Positions 26,101 to 41,100 of a stretch of 64,000 bases of DNA are shown here, in pieces. The notes under the pieces are model-generated. The model had not been told where the DNA came from. It worked only from the letters and a program-made list of their open reading frames with translations, and ran no database searches. The DNA lies in NCBI RefSeq assembly GCF_003171515.1, contig NC_089392.1, positions 1,116,001 to 1,180,000 on the forward strand, in the 5' to 3' direction. The translations under genes and the position numbers were made by a program. Position 1 is the stretch's first letter. Each line of letters opens with the position of its first letter. This stretch comes from Pyrenophora tritici-repentis (taxonomy: Eukaryota > Ascomycota > Dothideomycetes > Pleosporales > Pleosporaceae).

Positions 26101-29100
26101 CGGCAACCGCACCGTCGTGGTGGTCAGCGAGGCTGCCATGCGTGAGCTGCCCAGCGAGGCCAGCGAGGCCAGCACAACCGACAAAAGGACGACAACTCGC
26201 ACAAAGGCACAGCCAGACAACCCTGCCTATGTGCTGTTCACGTCTGGGAGCACGGGAAAGCCCAAGGGCGTGGTGATTGAGCACAGGGCAATATTGACCA
26301 GCTGCTTGGGTCACGGAAAAGCCTATAACCTTACAAGCGACTCGCGCTTTCTCCAATTCTCTTCTTACACGTTCGACGTTAGCATTACCGAGATATGGAC
26401 TACGCTTCTAATGGGTGGCTGTACTTGCGTCCCATCAGAAAGCGACAAGAAAGATGATCTTTTGAAAGCAATAAATGCTCTGGACGCGAATTGGGCACAC
26501 CTCACGCCTACTGTTGCGAAGCTTCTCGATCCAGAGCGCATCCCGGGATTACAAAATCTTATCCTCGGAGCAGAACTTGTAACAGATCACGACTGGAACA
26601 GATGGAGCCCTTATGCCCGTCAGATAACTACATATGGTCCTACTGAGTGTTGCGTTCTTTGCACTTTCTACTCCGGTACTCTTGGCTTTTACACAGGCTT
26701 GCTCGGCAAGTCTGTTGCGTCGGTCAGCTGGGTGGTGGACCCCAACGACCACCACAAGCTGGCTCCCCTGGGCGCGGTGGGTGAGCTGCTCGTTGAGGGA
26801 CCGATCCTGGCGCGCGGCTACCTGAACGACGCAGAGAAGACGGCGGCCGCGTTCATCGACGACCCGGCCTGGCTGCTGGAGGGATGCGACCAGCACGCGG
26901 GCCGGCGCGGCCGGCTGTACAAGACCGGCGACCTCGTCTACTACAATGCAGACGGCAATCTAGTGTACGTCAACCGCAAAGATGCGCAGGTCAAGGTACG
27001 CGGGCAGCGGGTGGAGCTTGGGGAGATTGAGCACCACGTGCGCGAGTGCATGCCGGAAGTAGGACGTATGGCAGTAGAAGTGATCATGCCGGGAGACGAC
27101 AAAGACAAGGCGACGGTGGCTGTCTTTGTGGAACAGAAAGAGGAAGAGGTTTCCGATGGAGACGGCTCCTCTGCACGCGTTTTCTTCCCCTCCCAGGTGG
27201 ACAGCCAGCTCAGCGAGCGGCTGCCTAGCTACATGGTACCCGGAGTCTACTTTTCAGTCGCGCAGCTTCCCATGACAACGTCGGGTAAGACAGACCGCAA
27301 GCGGCTGCGCGAGATTGGGGCTACATTCTCAGCCCAGCAGCTGGCGGAGCTGCGCACGCGCAGCCAGGGACCAAAGCGGCAGCCGTCGACAGACAAGGAG
27401 AAGGCAATGCAGCAGCTGTGGGCGCAGGTGCTCAACATCGACGCAGACAGCATCGGGCTGGACGACAGCTTCTTCCGCCTGGGCGGCGACTCGATCACAG
27501 CCATGCAGGTCTCTTCGACCGCGCGGTCGCTCCAAATCTCAGTCACTACAGCCGATATCCTCGAACAGAAAACCATTTCCCGTTTGGCTCACCGCATGTC
27601 GCGGAATCACTTCTCTTCCAATCTTGTGATGGAAGACCCAGTGAACAGGCACTTTAGTCTGACGCCGATTCAGGAGCTATATCTCCGGCTCGAGAGCACT
27701 GGCAGCGCTTGCTTTGACCAGAGCTTTTTCCTAGAGCTCAGCAGCTTGACAAACCTCGAATCGCTGCGCGCAGCGTTCAAAACCCTTGTTCGACGGCATT
27801 CCATGCTCCGAGCTTTGTTCAGCCAGACGGCTGGAGGTAGGTGGCAGCAACATATATCCGATCGCGGTAGTGCCTCCTTTACGGTGGACTATGTGCGGTG
27901 CATCGACAGCAAGGACGTTAGTGAAGCGATCCGACAGAGCCGAGACGGGCTGGATGTACAGAATGGTCCTGTGCTGGCAGCAGTCCTGTGCGATCAGGGT
28001 CAGCGCCAACTGCTGTTTATCGCCATTCACCACTTGGTGATCGATCTGGTTTCGTGGCGTGTGCTTCTCGAAGAGTTGGAGGACCTGCTTCTCTCGCGGA
28101 AGCTTCCCGCTGTGCCCGCCGTCCCCTTTCAAGCCTGGCAGGCTCTCCAAACGGAACATGCTACCAAGCACAAATGCCCTAGTGGCGTGGCTCAAGACGA
28201 GGTGGCTTCTGGGAGTCACTGTCCTACTGGGGCATAGAACCTGATGCTGTCAAACGCGGGAGTGTGGTATCGAAACAGTTTGCACTCAACGAACAGACAA
28301 CCTCGGCCCTGCTCGGACCCTGCAACGATGTATTTCAGACGCGTCCTGTGGAGCTTATGCTTGCCGCTCTAGCTCATTCTTTTGCTATTGCCTTCTCCGA
28401 CCGAGCTCCGCCCACCATCTTTAACGAGAGCCACGGCGCGAGCCTTGGGATGCCGGCATTGATCTCTCTCGCACTGTGGGATGGTTCACGAGCATGCTCC
28501 CCATTCAGGTGCCGAGTCACACCAGAGGCGACCTGCTTGAGGTCATCCGGCACACCAAAGATGGCATGCGCAAGTTCCCTGACAACGGCCGATCCTATTT
28601 TGCCTCGCGGTTTGCCGATGCTGACACTTCGGATGTGTTCGCGTCCATGTTCCCTGTGGAAGTAATATTCAATTATCAAGGCGTGTACCAGCAGCTCGAG
28701 CGCACAGACTCGCTGTTCAAAACCCTGCCAGCTCCGGACGGATGTGAGCCAGCATCGATGTTAGAGGCCCGAGGTTCGCTTTGTTCGACGTATCTGCGGT
28801 TGTCGAAAAGGGGCGCATGCACGTGACTGTTACAAGCGACAGCAAAGCGAAGCGCCAGCAGCAAGTAGCCAACTGGATCGAGCGCTACGAGATGGCCCTG
28901 GTTGAGATGGCGACTCTCCTGCAGAAGAAGCATAAGCAATGGACGCTGAGCGACCTGCCACTCGCGTTCAAAACCTACGAAGATCTGGACAGCTTCCAGA
29001 ACGATACACTTGCAGAGCTTGGCGTCCAACCTGAAGAGGTCGAGGACGTCTTTCCGTGTCTGCCCATGCAGGAGGGGATCCTCATCAGCCAGAGCAGAGA

Positions 29101-32100
29101 TCCAGATGCATATCGGGTATCGTCTATCTTTGAAGTCATACCGACGCAGCAAAACCAGGTCAATTGCACTCGGCTGCAGCAAGCTTGGGAGGCTGTGGTA
29201 CGCCGGCATTCGCTATTGCGGGCACTGCTGGTCGATAACGTGCCTGGAAGTTTAGGAACCACGAACGTAGTGCTGAAAGATCCACAACCCAGCATATCAT
29301 TCTTCCGAGCAGCGGGAGACACAGCAACTCTTGCCATGTTCCGCGCCCACCAGGACACTTTAGCTCAGCAAGACAGTGGCCTGCAGCATCGCATGTTCAT
29401 TTGCCAGCTTGATAATGGAAAGGCCTATCTATGCCTAGATATTAACCACGCCATCTTTGACGCCCACTCTCGCGGCGTCATCTTGCGCGACTTGCAAAGT
29501 GCATACAGTGCCAACCTTAATCCAGACAGCGGGCGGTTCCGAGATGTCGTTTCGTATCTAACCCAACAGGAACAGGAGGAGACGCATGCTTACTGGGCAA
29601 GGTACCTTGATGGCGTCGAGCCATGCTTTTTCTCTTCGATGGCAGAGCCTCAAGATGTATGCTACAGAGATGGAACAGTGCATGTGCCTGACATTGACGC
29701 AAATGCCGTCCATACATTTTGCCAGACATGGGACATCACCATAGCTACTATCATACAGACAGCATGGGCCCTGGTCCTAAGCCGATACACTGGAGCGACG
29801 ACCCCGTGCTTTGGAAATCTCTCCTCGAGACGGGACTTGCCGGTCGAGGATGTCGCCAATATCTTTGGCCCGCTTATTACAACGATTGCATGCAGAGTGC
29901 AGCTGGATGAACATAAGACTGTGATGGATGTGCTGAGGGCAGTGCAGAGCGACTATACAAACAGCCTGCCGCATCAGAACATCTCTCTCGCGAGCGTGCA
30001 CAGCATGCTTGGGCTGGGGGCGAACGCTTTGTTCAACACAATCCTATCGCTTCAACGGATCGATGACACAATGGCTGTTAACGATTCTGAGATTGATTTC
30101 CGCGGTCAGAGCGGATCGGATCCGACTGAGGTGAGTTCATGTATGAGCGGTGATGCATGGCCCCTTACTAACCTGCTGGATGTAGTATGCTATTAACATA
30201 GGGGCTGGATACAATCGCTCTGTGATGGAGATCGAAATCCATTATCAGACCCGCTGCATTGACGATGCCCAAGCCGCCAATCTTGCAGAGAGCTTGAGCC
30301 AAGCGATCTATGGCATCATCACAAAAACGACATCCACGATAGGCGACCTGCAGATCCTCTCAAAGAGACAGCAGCAACAGCTGTGGAAGTGGAATGGAGA
30401 GGTTCCTCCGGTGGTGGAGCGGTGCGTGCACGAGCTGTTTGTGGAGCAGGCGCGGGCACGACCTGACGCGGCGGCCATCTGCGCGTGGGACGGCGAGATG
30501 AAGTACGGCGAGCTGGACGAGCTGTCGTCCAGGCTGGCCGGCTACCTAGTGGGTTTGGGCGTCGGGCCCGAAGCCATTGTTCCTCTGTGCTTCGAGAAGT
30601 CGATGTGGACGGTGGTGGCCATGCTGGCAGTGCTCAAGGCTGGCGGCGCCTTCGCTCCCCTAGACCCAGAACACCCAGCAAGTCGGCACGAGGAGATCTT
30701 CCGGCAGACTGGCGCCAGAGTGGTGCTTGCTTCGGCACAGCACTCGACGCTCTGCAGCGGCGGCAACCGCACCGTCGTGGTGGTCAGCGAGGCTGCCATG
30801 CGTGAGCTGCCCAGCGAGGCCAGCGAGGCCAGCACAACCGACAAAAGGACGACAACTCGCACAAAGGCACAGCCAGACAACCCTGCCTATGTGCTGTTCA
30901 CGTCTGGGAGCACGGGAAAGCCCAAGGGCGTGGTGATTGAGCACAGGGCAATATTGACCAGCTGCTTGGGTCACGGAAAAGCCTTTAACCTTACAAGCGA
31001 CTCGCGCTTTCTCCAATTCTCTTCTTACACGTTCGACGTTAGCATTACCGAGATATGGACTACGCTTCTAGTGGGTGGCTGTACTTGCGTCCCATCAGAA
31101 AGCGACAAGAAAGATGATCTTTCGAAAGCAATAAATGCTCTGGACGCGAATTGGGCATACCTCACGCCACTGTTGCGAAGCTTCTCGATCCAGAGCGCAT
31201 CCCGGGATTACAAAATCTTATCCTCGGAGCAGAACTTGTAACAGATCACGACTGGAACAGATGGAGCCCTTATGCCCGTCAGATAACTGCATATGGTCCT
31301 ACTGAGTGTTGCGTTCTTTGCACTTTCTACTCCGGTACTCTTGGCTTTTACACAGGCTTGCTCGGCAAGTCTGTTGCGTCGGTCAGCTGGGTGGTGGACC
31401 CCAACGACCACCACAAGCTGGCTCCCCTGGGCGCGGTGGGTGAGCTGCTCGTTGAGGGACCGATCCTGGCGCGCGGCTACCTGAACGACGCAGAGAAGAC
31501 GGCGGCCGCGTTCATCGACGACCCGGCCTGGCTGCTGGAGGGATGCGACCAGCACGCGGGCCGGCGCGGCCGGCTGTACAAGACCGGCGACCTCGTCTAC
31601 TACAATGCAGACGGCAATCTAGTGTACGTCAACCGCAAAGATGCGCAGGTCAAGGTACGCGGGCAGCGGGTGGAGCTTGGGGAGATTGAGCACCACGTGC
31701 GCGAGTGCATGCCGGAAGTAGGACGTATGGCGGTAGAAGTGATCATGCCGGGAGACGACAAAGACAAGGCGACGGTGGCTGTCTTTGTGGAACAGAAAGA
31801 GGAAGAGGTTTCCGATGGAGACGGCTCCTCTGCACGCGTTTTCTTCCCCTCCCAGGTGGACAGCCAGCTCAGCGAGCGGCTGCCTAGCTACATGGTACCC
31901 GGAGTCTACTTTTCAGTCGCGCAGCTTCCCATGACAACGTCGGGTAAGACAGACCGCAAGCGGCTGCGCGAGATTGGGGCTACATTCTCAGCCCAGCAGC
32001 TGGCGGAGCTGCGCACGCGCAGCCAGGGACCAAAGCGGCAGCCGTCGACAGACAAGGAGAAGGCAATGCAGCAGCTGTGGGCGCAGGTGCTCAACATCGA

Positions 32101-35100
32101 CGCAGACAGCATCGGGCTGGACGACAGCTTCTTCCGCCTGGGCGGCGACTCGATCACAGCCATGCAGGTCTCTTCGACCGCGCGGTCGCTCCAAATCTCA
32201 GTCACTACAGCCGATATCCTCGAACAGAAAACCATTTCCCGTTTGGCTCACCGCATGTCGCGGAATCACTTCTCTTCCAATCTTGTGATGGAAGACCCAG
32301 TGAACAGGCACTTTAGTCTGACGCCGATTCAGGAGCTATATCTCCGGCTCGAGAGCACTGGCAGCGCTTGCTTTGACCAGAGCTTTTTCCTAGAGCTCAG
32401 CAGCTTGACAAACCTCGAATCGCTGCGCGCAGCGTTCAAAACCCTTGTTCGACGGCATTCCATGCTCCGAGCTTTGTTCAGCCAGACGGCTGGAGGTAGG
32501 TGGCAGCAACATATATCCGATCGCGGTAGTGCCTCCTTTACGGTGGACTATGTGCGGTGCATCGACAGCAAGGACGTTAGTGAAGCGATCCGACAGAGCC
32601 GAGACGGGCTGGATGTACAGAATGGTCCTGTGCTGGCAGCAGTCCTGTGCGATCAGGGTCAGCGCCAACTGCTGTTATCGCCATTCACCACTTGGTGATC
32701 GATCTGGTTTCGTGGCGTGTGCTTCTCGAAGAGTTGGAGGACCTGCTTCTCTCGCGGAAGCTTCCCGCTGTGCCCGCCGTCCCCTTTCAAGCCTGGCAGG
32801 CTCTCCAAACGGAACATGCTACCAAGCACAAATGCCCTAGTGGCGTGGCTCAAGACGAGGTGGCTTCTGGGGAGTCACTGTCCTACTGGGGCATAGAACC
32901 TGATGCTGTCAAACGCGGGAGTGTGGTATCGAAACAGTTTGCACTCAACGAACAGACAACCTCGGCCCTGCTCGGACCCTGCAACGATGTATTTCAGACG
33001 CGTCCTGTGGAGCTTATGCTTGCCGCTCTAGCTCATTCTTTTGCTATTGCCTTCTCCGACCGAGCTCCGCCCACCATCTTTAACGAGAGCCACGGCCGCG
33101 AGCCTTGGGATGCCGGCATTGATCTCTCTCGCACTGTGGGATGGTTCACGAGCATGCTCCCCATTCAGGTGCCGAGTCACACCAGAGGCGACCTGCTTGA
33201 GGTCATCCGGCACACCAAAGATGGCATGCGCAAGTTCCCTGACAACGGCCGATCCTATTTTGCCTCGCGGTTTGCCGATGCTGACACTTCGGATGTGTTC
33301 GCGTCCATGTTCCCTGTGGAAGTAATATTCAATTATCAAGGCGTGTACCAGCAGCTCGAGCGCACAGACTCGCTGTTCAAAACCCTGCCAGCTCCGGACG
33401 GATGTGAGCCAGCATCGATGTTAGAGGCCCCGAGGTTCGCTTTGTTCGACGTATCTGCGGTTGTCGAAAAGGGGCGCATGCACGTGACTGTTACAAGCGA
33501 CAGCAAAGCGAAGCGCCAGCAGCAAGTAGCCAACTGGATCGAGCGCTACGAGATGGCCCTGGTTGAGATGGCGACTCTCCTGCAGAAGAAGCATAAGCAA
33601 TGGACGCTGAGCGACCTGCCACTCGCGTTCAAAACCTACGAAGATCTGGACAGCTTCCAGAACGATACACTTGCAGAGCTTGGCGTCCAACCTGAAGAGG
33701 TCGAGGACGTCTTTCCGTGTCTGCCCATGCAGGAGGGGATCCTCATCAGCCAGAGCAGAGATCCAGATGCATATCGGGTATCGTCTATCTTTGAAGTCAT
33801 ACCGACGCAGCAAAACCAGGTCAATTGCACTCGGCTGCAGCAAGCTTGGGAGGCTGTGGTACGCCGGCATTCGCTATTGCGGGCACTGCTGGTCGATAAC
33901 GTGCCTGGAAGTTTAGGAACCACGAACGTAGTGCTGAAAGATCCACAACCCAGCATATCATTCTTCCGAGCAGCGGGAGACACAGCAACTCTTGCCATGT
34001 TCCGCGCCCACCAGGACACTTTAGCTCAGCAAGACAGTGGCCTGCAGCATCGCATGTTCATTTGCCAGCTTGATAATGGAAAGGCCTATCTATGCCTAGA
34101 TATTAACCACGCCATCTTTGACGCCCACTCTCGCGGCGTCATCTTGCGCGACTTGCAAAGTGCATACAGTGCCAACCTTAATCCAGACAGCGGGCGGTTC
34201 CGAGATGTCGTTTCGTATCTAACCCAACAGGAACAGGAGGAGACGCATGCTTACTGGGCAAGGTACCTTGATGGCGTCGAGCCATGCTTTTTCTCTTCGA
34301 TGGCAGAGCCTCAAGATGTATGCTACAGAGATGGAACAGTGCATGTGCCTGACATTGACGCAAATGCCGTCCATACATTTTGCCAGACATGGGACATCAC
34401 CATAGCTACTATCATACAGACAGCATGGGCCCTGGTCCTAAGCCGATACACTGGAGCGACGACCCCGTGCTTTGGAAATCTCTCCTCGAGACGGGACTTG
34501 CCGGTCGAGGATGTCGCCAATATCTTTGGCCCGCTTATTACAACGATTGCATGCAGAGTGCAGCTGGATGAACATAAGACTGTGATGGATGTGCTGAGGG
34601 CAGTGCAGAGCGACTATACAAACAGCCTGCCGCATCAGAACATCTCTCTCGCGAGCGTGCACAGCATGCTTGGGCTGGGGGCGAACGCTTTGTTCAACAC
34701 AATCCTATCGCTTCAACGGATCGATGACACAATGGCTGTTAACGATTCTGAGATTGATTTCCGCGGTCAGAGCGGATCGGATCCGACTGAGGTGAGTTCA
34801 TGTATGAGCGGTGATGCATGGCCCCTTACTAACCTGCTGGATGTAGTATGCTATTAACATAGGGGCTGGATACAATCGCTCTGTGATGGAGATCGAAATC
34901 CATTATCAGACCCGCTGCATTGACGATGCCCAAGCCGCCAATCTTGCAGAGAGCTTGAGCCAAGCGATCTATGGCATCATCACAAAAACGACATCCACGA
35001 TAGGCGACCTGCAGATCCTCTCAAAGAGACAGCAGCAACAGCTGTGGAAGTGGAATGGAGAGGTTCCTCCGGTGGTGGAGCGGTGCGTGCACGAGCTGTT

Positions 35101-38100
35101 TGTGGAGCAGGCGCGGGCACGACCTGACGCGGCGGCCATCTGCGCGTGGGACGGCGAGATGAAGTACGGCGAGCTGGACGAGCTGTCGTCCAGGCTGGCC
35201 GGCTACCTAGTGGGTTTGGGCGTCGGGCCCGAAGCCATTGTTCCTCTGTGCTTCGAGAAGTCGATGTGGACGGTGGTGGCCATGCTGGCAGTGCTCAAGG
35301 CTGGCGGCGCCTTCGCTCCCCTAGACCCAGAACACCCAGCAAGTCGGCACGAGGAGATCTTCCGGCAGACTGGCGCCAGAGTGGTGCTTGCTTCGGCACA
35401 GCACTCGACGCTCTGCAGCGGCGGCAACCGCACCGTCGTGGTGGTCAGCGAGGCTGCCATGCGTGAGCTGCCCAGCGAGGCCAGCGAGGCCAGCACAACC
35501 GACAAAAGGACGACAACTCGCACAAAGGCACAGCCAGACAACCCTGCCTATGTGCTGTTCACGTCTGGGAGCACGGGAAAGCCCAAGGGCGTGGTGATTG
35601 AGCACAGGGCAATATTGACCAGCTGCTTGGGTCACGGAAAAGCCTATAACCTTACAAGCGACTCGCGCTTTCTCCAATTCTCTTCTTACACGTTCGACGT
35701 TAGCATTACCGAGATATGGACTACGCTTCTAATGGGTGGCTGTACTTGCGTCCCATCAGAAAGCGACAAGAAAGATGATCTTTTGAAAGCAATAAATGCT
35801 CTGGACGCGAATTGGGCACACCTCACGCCTACTGTTGCGAAGCTTCTCGATCCAGAGCGCATCCCGGGATTACAAAATCTTATCCTCGGAGCAGAACTTG
35901 TAACAGATCACGACTGGAACAGATGGAGCCCTTATGCCCGTCAGATAACTACATATGGTCCTACTGAGTGTTGCGTTCTTTGCACTTTCTACTCCGGTAC
36001 TCTTGGCTTTTACACAGGCTTGCTCGGCAAGTCTGTTGCGTCGGTCAGCTGGGTGGTGGACCCCAACGACCACCACAAGCTGGCTCCCCTGGGCGCGGTG
36101 GGTGAGCTGCTCGTTGAGGGACCGATCCTGGCGCGCGGCTACCTGAACGACGCAGAGAAGACGGCGGCCGCGTTCATCGACGACCCGGCCTGGCTGCTGG
36201 AGGGATGCGACCAGCACGCGGGCCGGCGCGGCCGGCTGTACAAGACCGGCGACCTCGTCTACTACAATGCAGACGGCAATCTAGTGTACGTCAACCGCAA
36301 AGATGCGCAGGTCAAGGTACGCGGGCAGCGGGTGGAGCTTGGGGAGATTGAGCACCACGTGCGCGAGTGCATGCCGGAAGTAGGACGTATGGCAGTAGAA
36401 GTGATCATGCCGGGAGACGACAAAGACAAGGCGACGGTGGCTGTCTTTGTGGAACAGAAAGAGGAAGAGGTTTCCGATGGAGACGGCTCCTCTGCACGCG
36501 TTTTCTTCCCCTCCCAGGTGGACAGCCAGCTCAGCGAGCGGCTGCCTAGCTACATGGTACCCGGAGTCTACTTTTCAGTCGCGCAGCTTCCCATGACAAC
36601 GTCGGGTAAGACAGACCGCAAGCGGCTGCGCGAGATTGGGGCTACATTCTCAGCCCAGCAGCTGGCGGAGCTGCGCACGCGCAGCCAGGGACCAAAGCGG
36701 CAGCCGTCGACAGACAAGGAGAAGGCAATGCAGCAGCTGTGGGCGCAGGTGCTCAACATCGACGCAGACAGCATCGGGCTGGACGACAGCTTCTTCCGCC
36801 TGGGCGGCGACTCGATCACAGCCATGCAGGTCTCTTCGACCGCGCGGTCGCTCCAAATCTCAGTCACTACAGCCGATATCCTCGAACAGAAAACCATTTC
36901 CCGTTTGGCTCACCGCATGTCGCGGAATCACTTCTCTTCCAATCTTGTGATGGAAGACCCAGTGAACAGGCACTTTAGTCTGACGCCGATTCAGGAGCTA
37001 TATCTCCGGCTCGAGAGCACTGGCAGCGCTTGCTTTGACCAGAGCTTTTTCCTAGAGCTCAGCAGCTTGACAAACCTCGAATCGCTGCGCGCAGCGTTCA
37101 AAACCCTTGTTCGACGGCATTCCATGCTCCGAGCTTTGTTCAGCCAGACGGCTGGAGGTAGGTGGCAGCAACATATATCCGATCGCGGTAGTGCCTCCTT
37201 TACGGTGGACTATGTGCGGTGCATCGACAGCAAGGACGTTAGTGAAGCGATCCGACAGAGCCGAGACGGGCTGGATGTACAGAATGGTCCTGTGCTGGCA
37301 GCAGTCCTGTGCGATCAGGGTCAGCGCCAACTGCTGTTTATCGCCATTCACCACTTGGTGATCGATCTGGTTTCGTGGCGTGTGCTTCTCGAAGAGTTGG
37401 AGGACCTGCTTCTCTCGCGGAAGCTTCCCGCTGTGCCCGCCGTCCCCTTTCAAGCCTGGCAGGCTCTCCAAACGGAACATGCTACCAAGCACAAATGCCC
37501 TAGTGGCGTGGCTCAAGACGAGGTGGCTTCTGGGGAGTCACTGTCCTACTGGGGCATAGAACCTGATGCTGTCAAACGCGGGAGTGTGGTATCGAAACAG
37601 TTTGCACTCAACGAACAGACAACCTCGGCCCTGCTCGGACCCTGCAACGATGTATTTCAGACGCGTCCTGTGGAGCTTATGCTTGCCGCTCTAGCTCATT
37701 CTTTTGCTATTGCCTTCTCCGACCGAGCTCCGCCCACCATCTTTAACGAGAGCCACGGCCGCGAGCCTTGGGATGCCGGCATTGATCTCTCTCGCACTGT
37801 GGGATGGTTCACGAGCATGCTCCCCATTCAGGTGCCGAGTCACACCAGAGGCGACCTGCTTGAGGTCATCCGGCACACCAAAGATGGCATGCGCAAGTTC
37901 CCTGACAACGGCCGATCCTATTTTGCCTCGCGGTTTGCCGATGCTGACACTTCGGATGTGTTCGCGTCCATGTTCCCTGTGGAAGTAATATTCAATTATC
38001 AAGGCGTGTACCAGCAGCTCGAGCGCACAGACTCGCTGTTCAAAACCCTGCCAGCTCCGGACGGATGTGAGCCAGCATCGATGTTAGAGGCCCCGAGGTT

Positions 38101-41100
38101 CGCTTTGTTCGACGTATCTGCGGTTGTCGAAAAGGGGCGCATGCACGTGACTGTTACAAGCGACAGCAAAGCGAAGCGCCAGCAGCAAGTAGCCAACTGG
38201 ATCGAGCGCTACGAGATGGCCCTGGTTGAGATGGCGACTCTCCTGCAGAAGAAGCATAAGCAATGGACGCTGAGCGACCTGCCACTCGCGTTCAAAACCT
38301 ACGAAGATCTGGACAGCTTCCAGAACGATACACTTGCAGAGCTTGGCGTCCAACCTGAAGAGGTCGAGGACGTCTTTCCGTGTCTGCCCATGCAGGAGGG
38401 GATCCTCATCAGCCAGAGCAGAGATCCAGATGCATATCGGGTATCGTCTATCTTTGAAGTCATACCGACGCAGCAAAACCAGGTCAATTGCACTCGGCTG
38501 CAGCAAGCTTGGGAGGCTGTGGTACGCCGGCATTCGCTATTGCGGGCACTGCTGGTCGATAACGTGCCTGGAAGTTTAGGAACCACGAACGTAGTGCTGA
38601 AAGATCCACAACCCAGCATATCATTCTTCCGAGCAGCGGGAGACACAGCAACTCTTGCCATGTTCCGCGCCCACCAGGACACTTTAGCTCAGCAAGACAG
38701 TGGCCTGCAGCATCGCATGTTCATTTGCCAGCTTGATAATGGAAAGGCCTATCTATGCCTAGATATTAACCACGCCATCTTTGACGCCCACTCTCGCGGC
38801 GTCATCTTGCGCGACTTGCAAAGTGCATACAGTGCCAACCTTAATCCAGACAGCGGGCGGTTCCGAGATGTCGTTTCGTATCTAACCCAACAGGAACAGG
38901 AGGAGACGCATGCTTACTGGGCAAGGTACCTTGATGGCGTCGAGCCATGCTTTTTCTCTTCGATGGCAGAGCCTCAAGATGTATGCTACAGAGATGGAAC
39001 AGTGCATGTGCCTGACATTGACGCAAATGCCGTCCATACATTTTGCCAGACATGGGACATCACCATAGCTACTATCATACAGACAGCATGGGCCCTGGTC
39101 CTAAGCCGATACACTGGAGCGACGACCCCGTGCTTTGGAAATCTCTCCTCGAGACGGGACTTGCCGGTCGAGGATGTCGCCAATATCTTTGGCCCGCTTA
39201 TTACAACGATTGCATGCAGAGTGCAGCTGGATGAACATAAGACTGTGATGGATGTGCTGAGGGCAGTGCAGAGCGACTATACAAACAGCCTGCCGCATCA
39301 GAACATCTCTCTCGCGAGCGTGCACAGCATGCTTGGGCTGGGGGCGAACGCTTTGTTCAACACAATCCTATCGCTTCAACGGATCGATGACACAATGGCT
39401 GTTAACGATTCTGAGATTGATTTCCGCGGTCAGAGCGGATCGGATCCGACTGAGGTGAGTTCATGTATGAGCGGTGATGCATGGCCCCTTACTAACCTGC
39501 TGGATGTAGTATGCTATTAACATAGGGGCTGGATACAATCGCTCTGTGATGGAGATCGAAATCCATTATCAGACCCGCTGCATTGACGATGCCCAAGCCG
39601 CCAATCTTGCAGAGAGCTTGAGCCAAGCGATCTATGGCATCATCACAAAAACGACATCCACGATAGGCGACCTGCAGATCCTCTCAAAGAGACAGCAGCA
39701 ACAGCTGTGGAAGTGGAATGGAGAGGTTCCTCCGGTGGTGGAGCGGTGCGTGCACGAGCTGTTTGTGGAGCAGGCGCGGGCACGACCTGACGCGGCGGCC
39801 ATCTGCGCGTGGGACGGCGAGATGAAGTACGGCGAGCTGGACGAGCTGTCGTCCAGGCTGGCCGGCTACCTAGTGGGTTTGGGCGTCGGGCCCGAAGCCA
39901 TTGTTCCTCTGTGCTTCGAGAAGTCGATGTGGACGGTGGTGGCCATGCTGGCAGTGCTCAAGGCTGGCGGCGCCTTCGCTCCCCTAGACCCAGAACACCC
40001 AGCAAGTCGGCACGAGGAGATCTTCCGGCAGACTGGCGCCAGAGTGGTGCTTGCTTCGGCACAGCACTCGACGCTCTGCAGCGGCGGCAACCGCACCGTC
40101 GTGGTGGTCAGCGAGGCTGCCATGCGTGAGCTGCCCAGCGAGGCCAGCGAGGCCAGCACAACCGACAAAAGGACGACAACTCGCACAAAGGCACAGCCAG
40201 ACAACCCTGCCTATGTGCTGTTCACGTCTGGGAGCACGGGAAAGCCCAAGGGCGTGGTGATTGAGCACAGGGCAATATTGACCAGCTGCTTGGGTCACGG
40301 AAAAGCCTATAACCTTACAAGCGACTCGCGCTTTCTCCAATTCTCTTCTTACACGTTCGACGTTAGCATTACCGAGATATGGACTACGCTTCTAATGGGT
40401 GGCTGTACTTGCGTCCCATCAGAAAGCGACAAGAAAGATGATCTTTTGAAAGCAATAAATGCTCTGGACGCGAATTGGGCACACCTCACGCCTACTGTTG
40501 CGAAGCTTCTCGATCCAGAGCGCATCCCGGGATTACAAAATCTTATCCTCGGAGCAGAACTTGTAACAGATCACGACTGGAACAGATGGAGCCCTTATGC
40601 CCGTCAGATAACTACATATGGTCCTACTGAGTGTTGCGTTCTTTGCACTTTCTACTCCGGTACTCTTGGCTTTTACACAGGCTTGCTCGGCAAGTCTGTT
40701 GCGTCGGTCAGCTGGGTGGTGGACCCCAACGACCACCACAAGCTGGCTCCCCTGGGCGCGGTGGGTGAGCTGCTCGTTGAGGGACCGATCCTGGCGCGCG
40801 GCTACCTGAACGACGCAGAGAAGACGGCGGCCGCGTTCATCGACGACCCGGCCTGGCTGCTGGAGGGATGCGACCAGCACGCGGGCCGGCGCGGCCGGCT
40901 GTACAAGACCGGCGACCTCGTCTACTACAATGCAGACGGCAATCTAGTGTACGTCAACCGCAAAGATGCGCAGGTCAAGGTACGCGGGCAGCGGGTGGAG
41001 CTTGGGGAGATTGAGCACCACGTGCGCGAGTGCATGCCGGAAGTAGGACGTATGGCAGTAGAAGTGATCATGCCGGGAGACGACAAAGACAAGGCGACGG

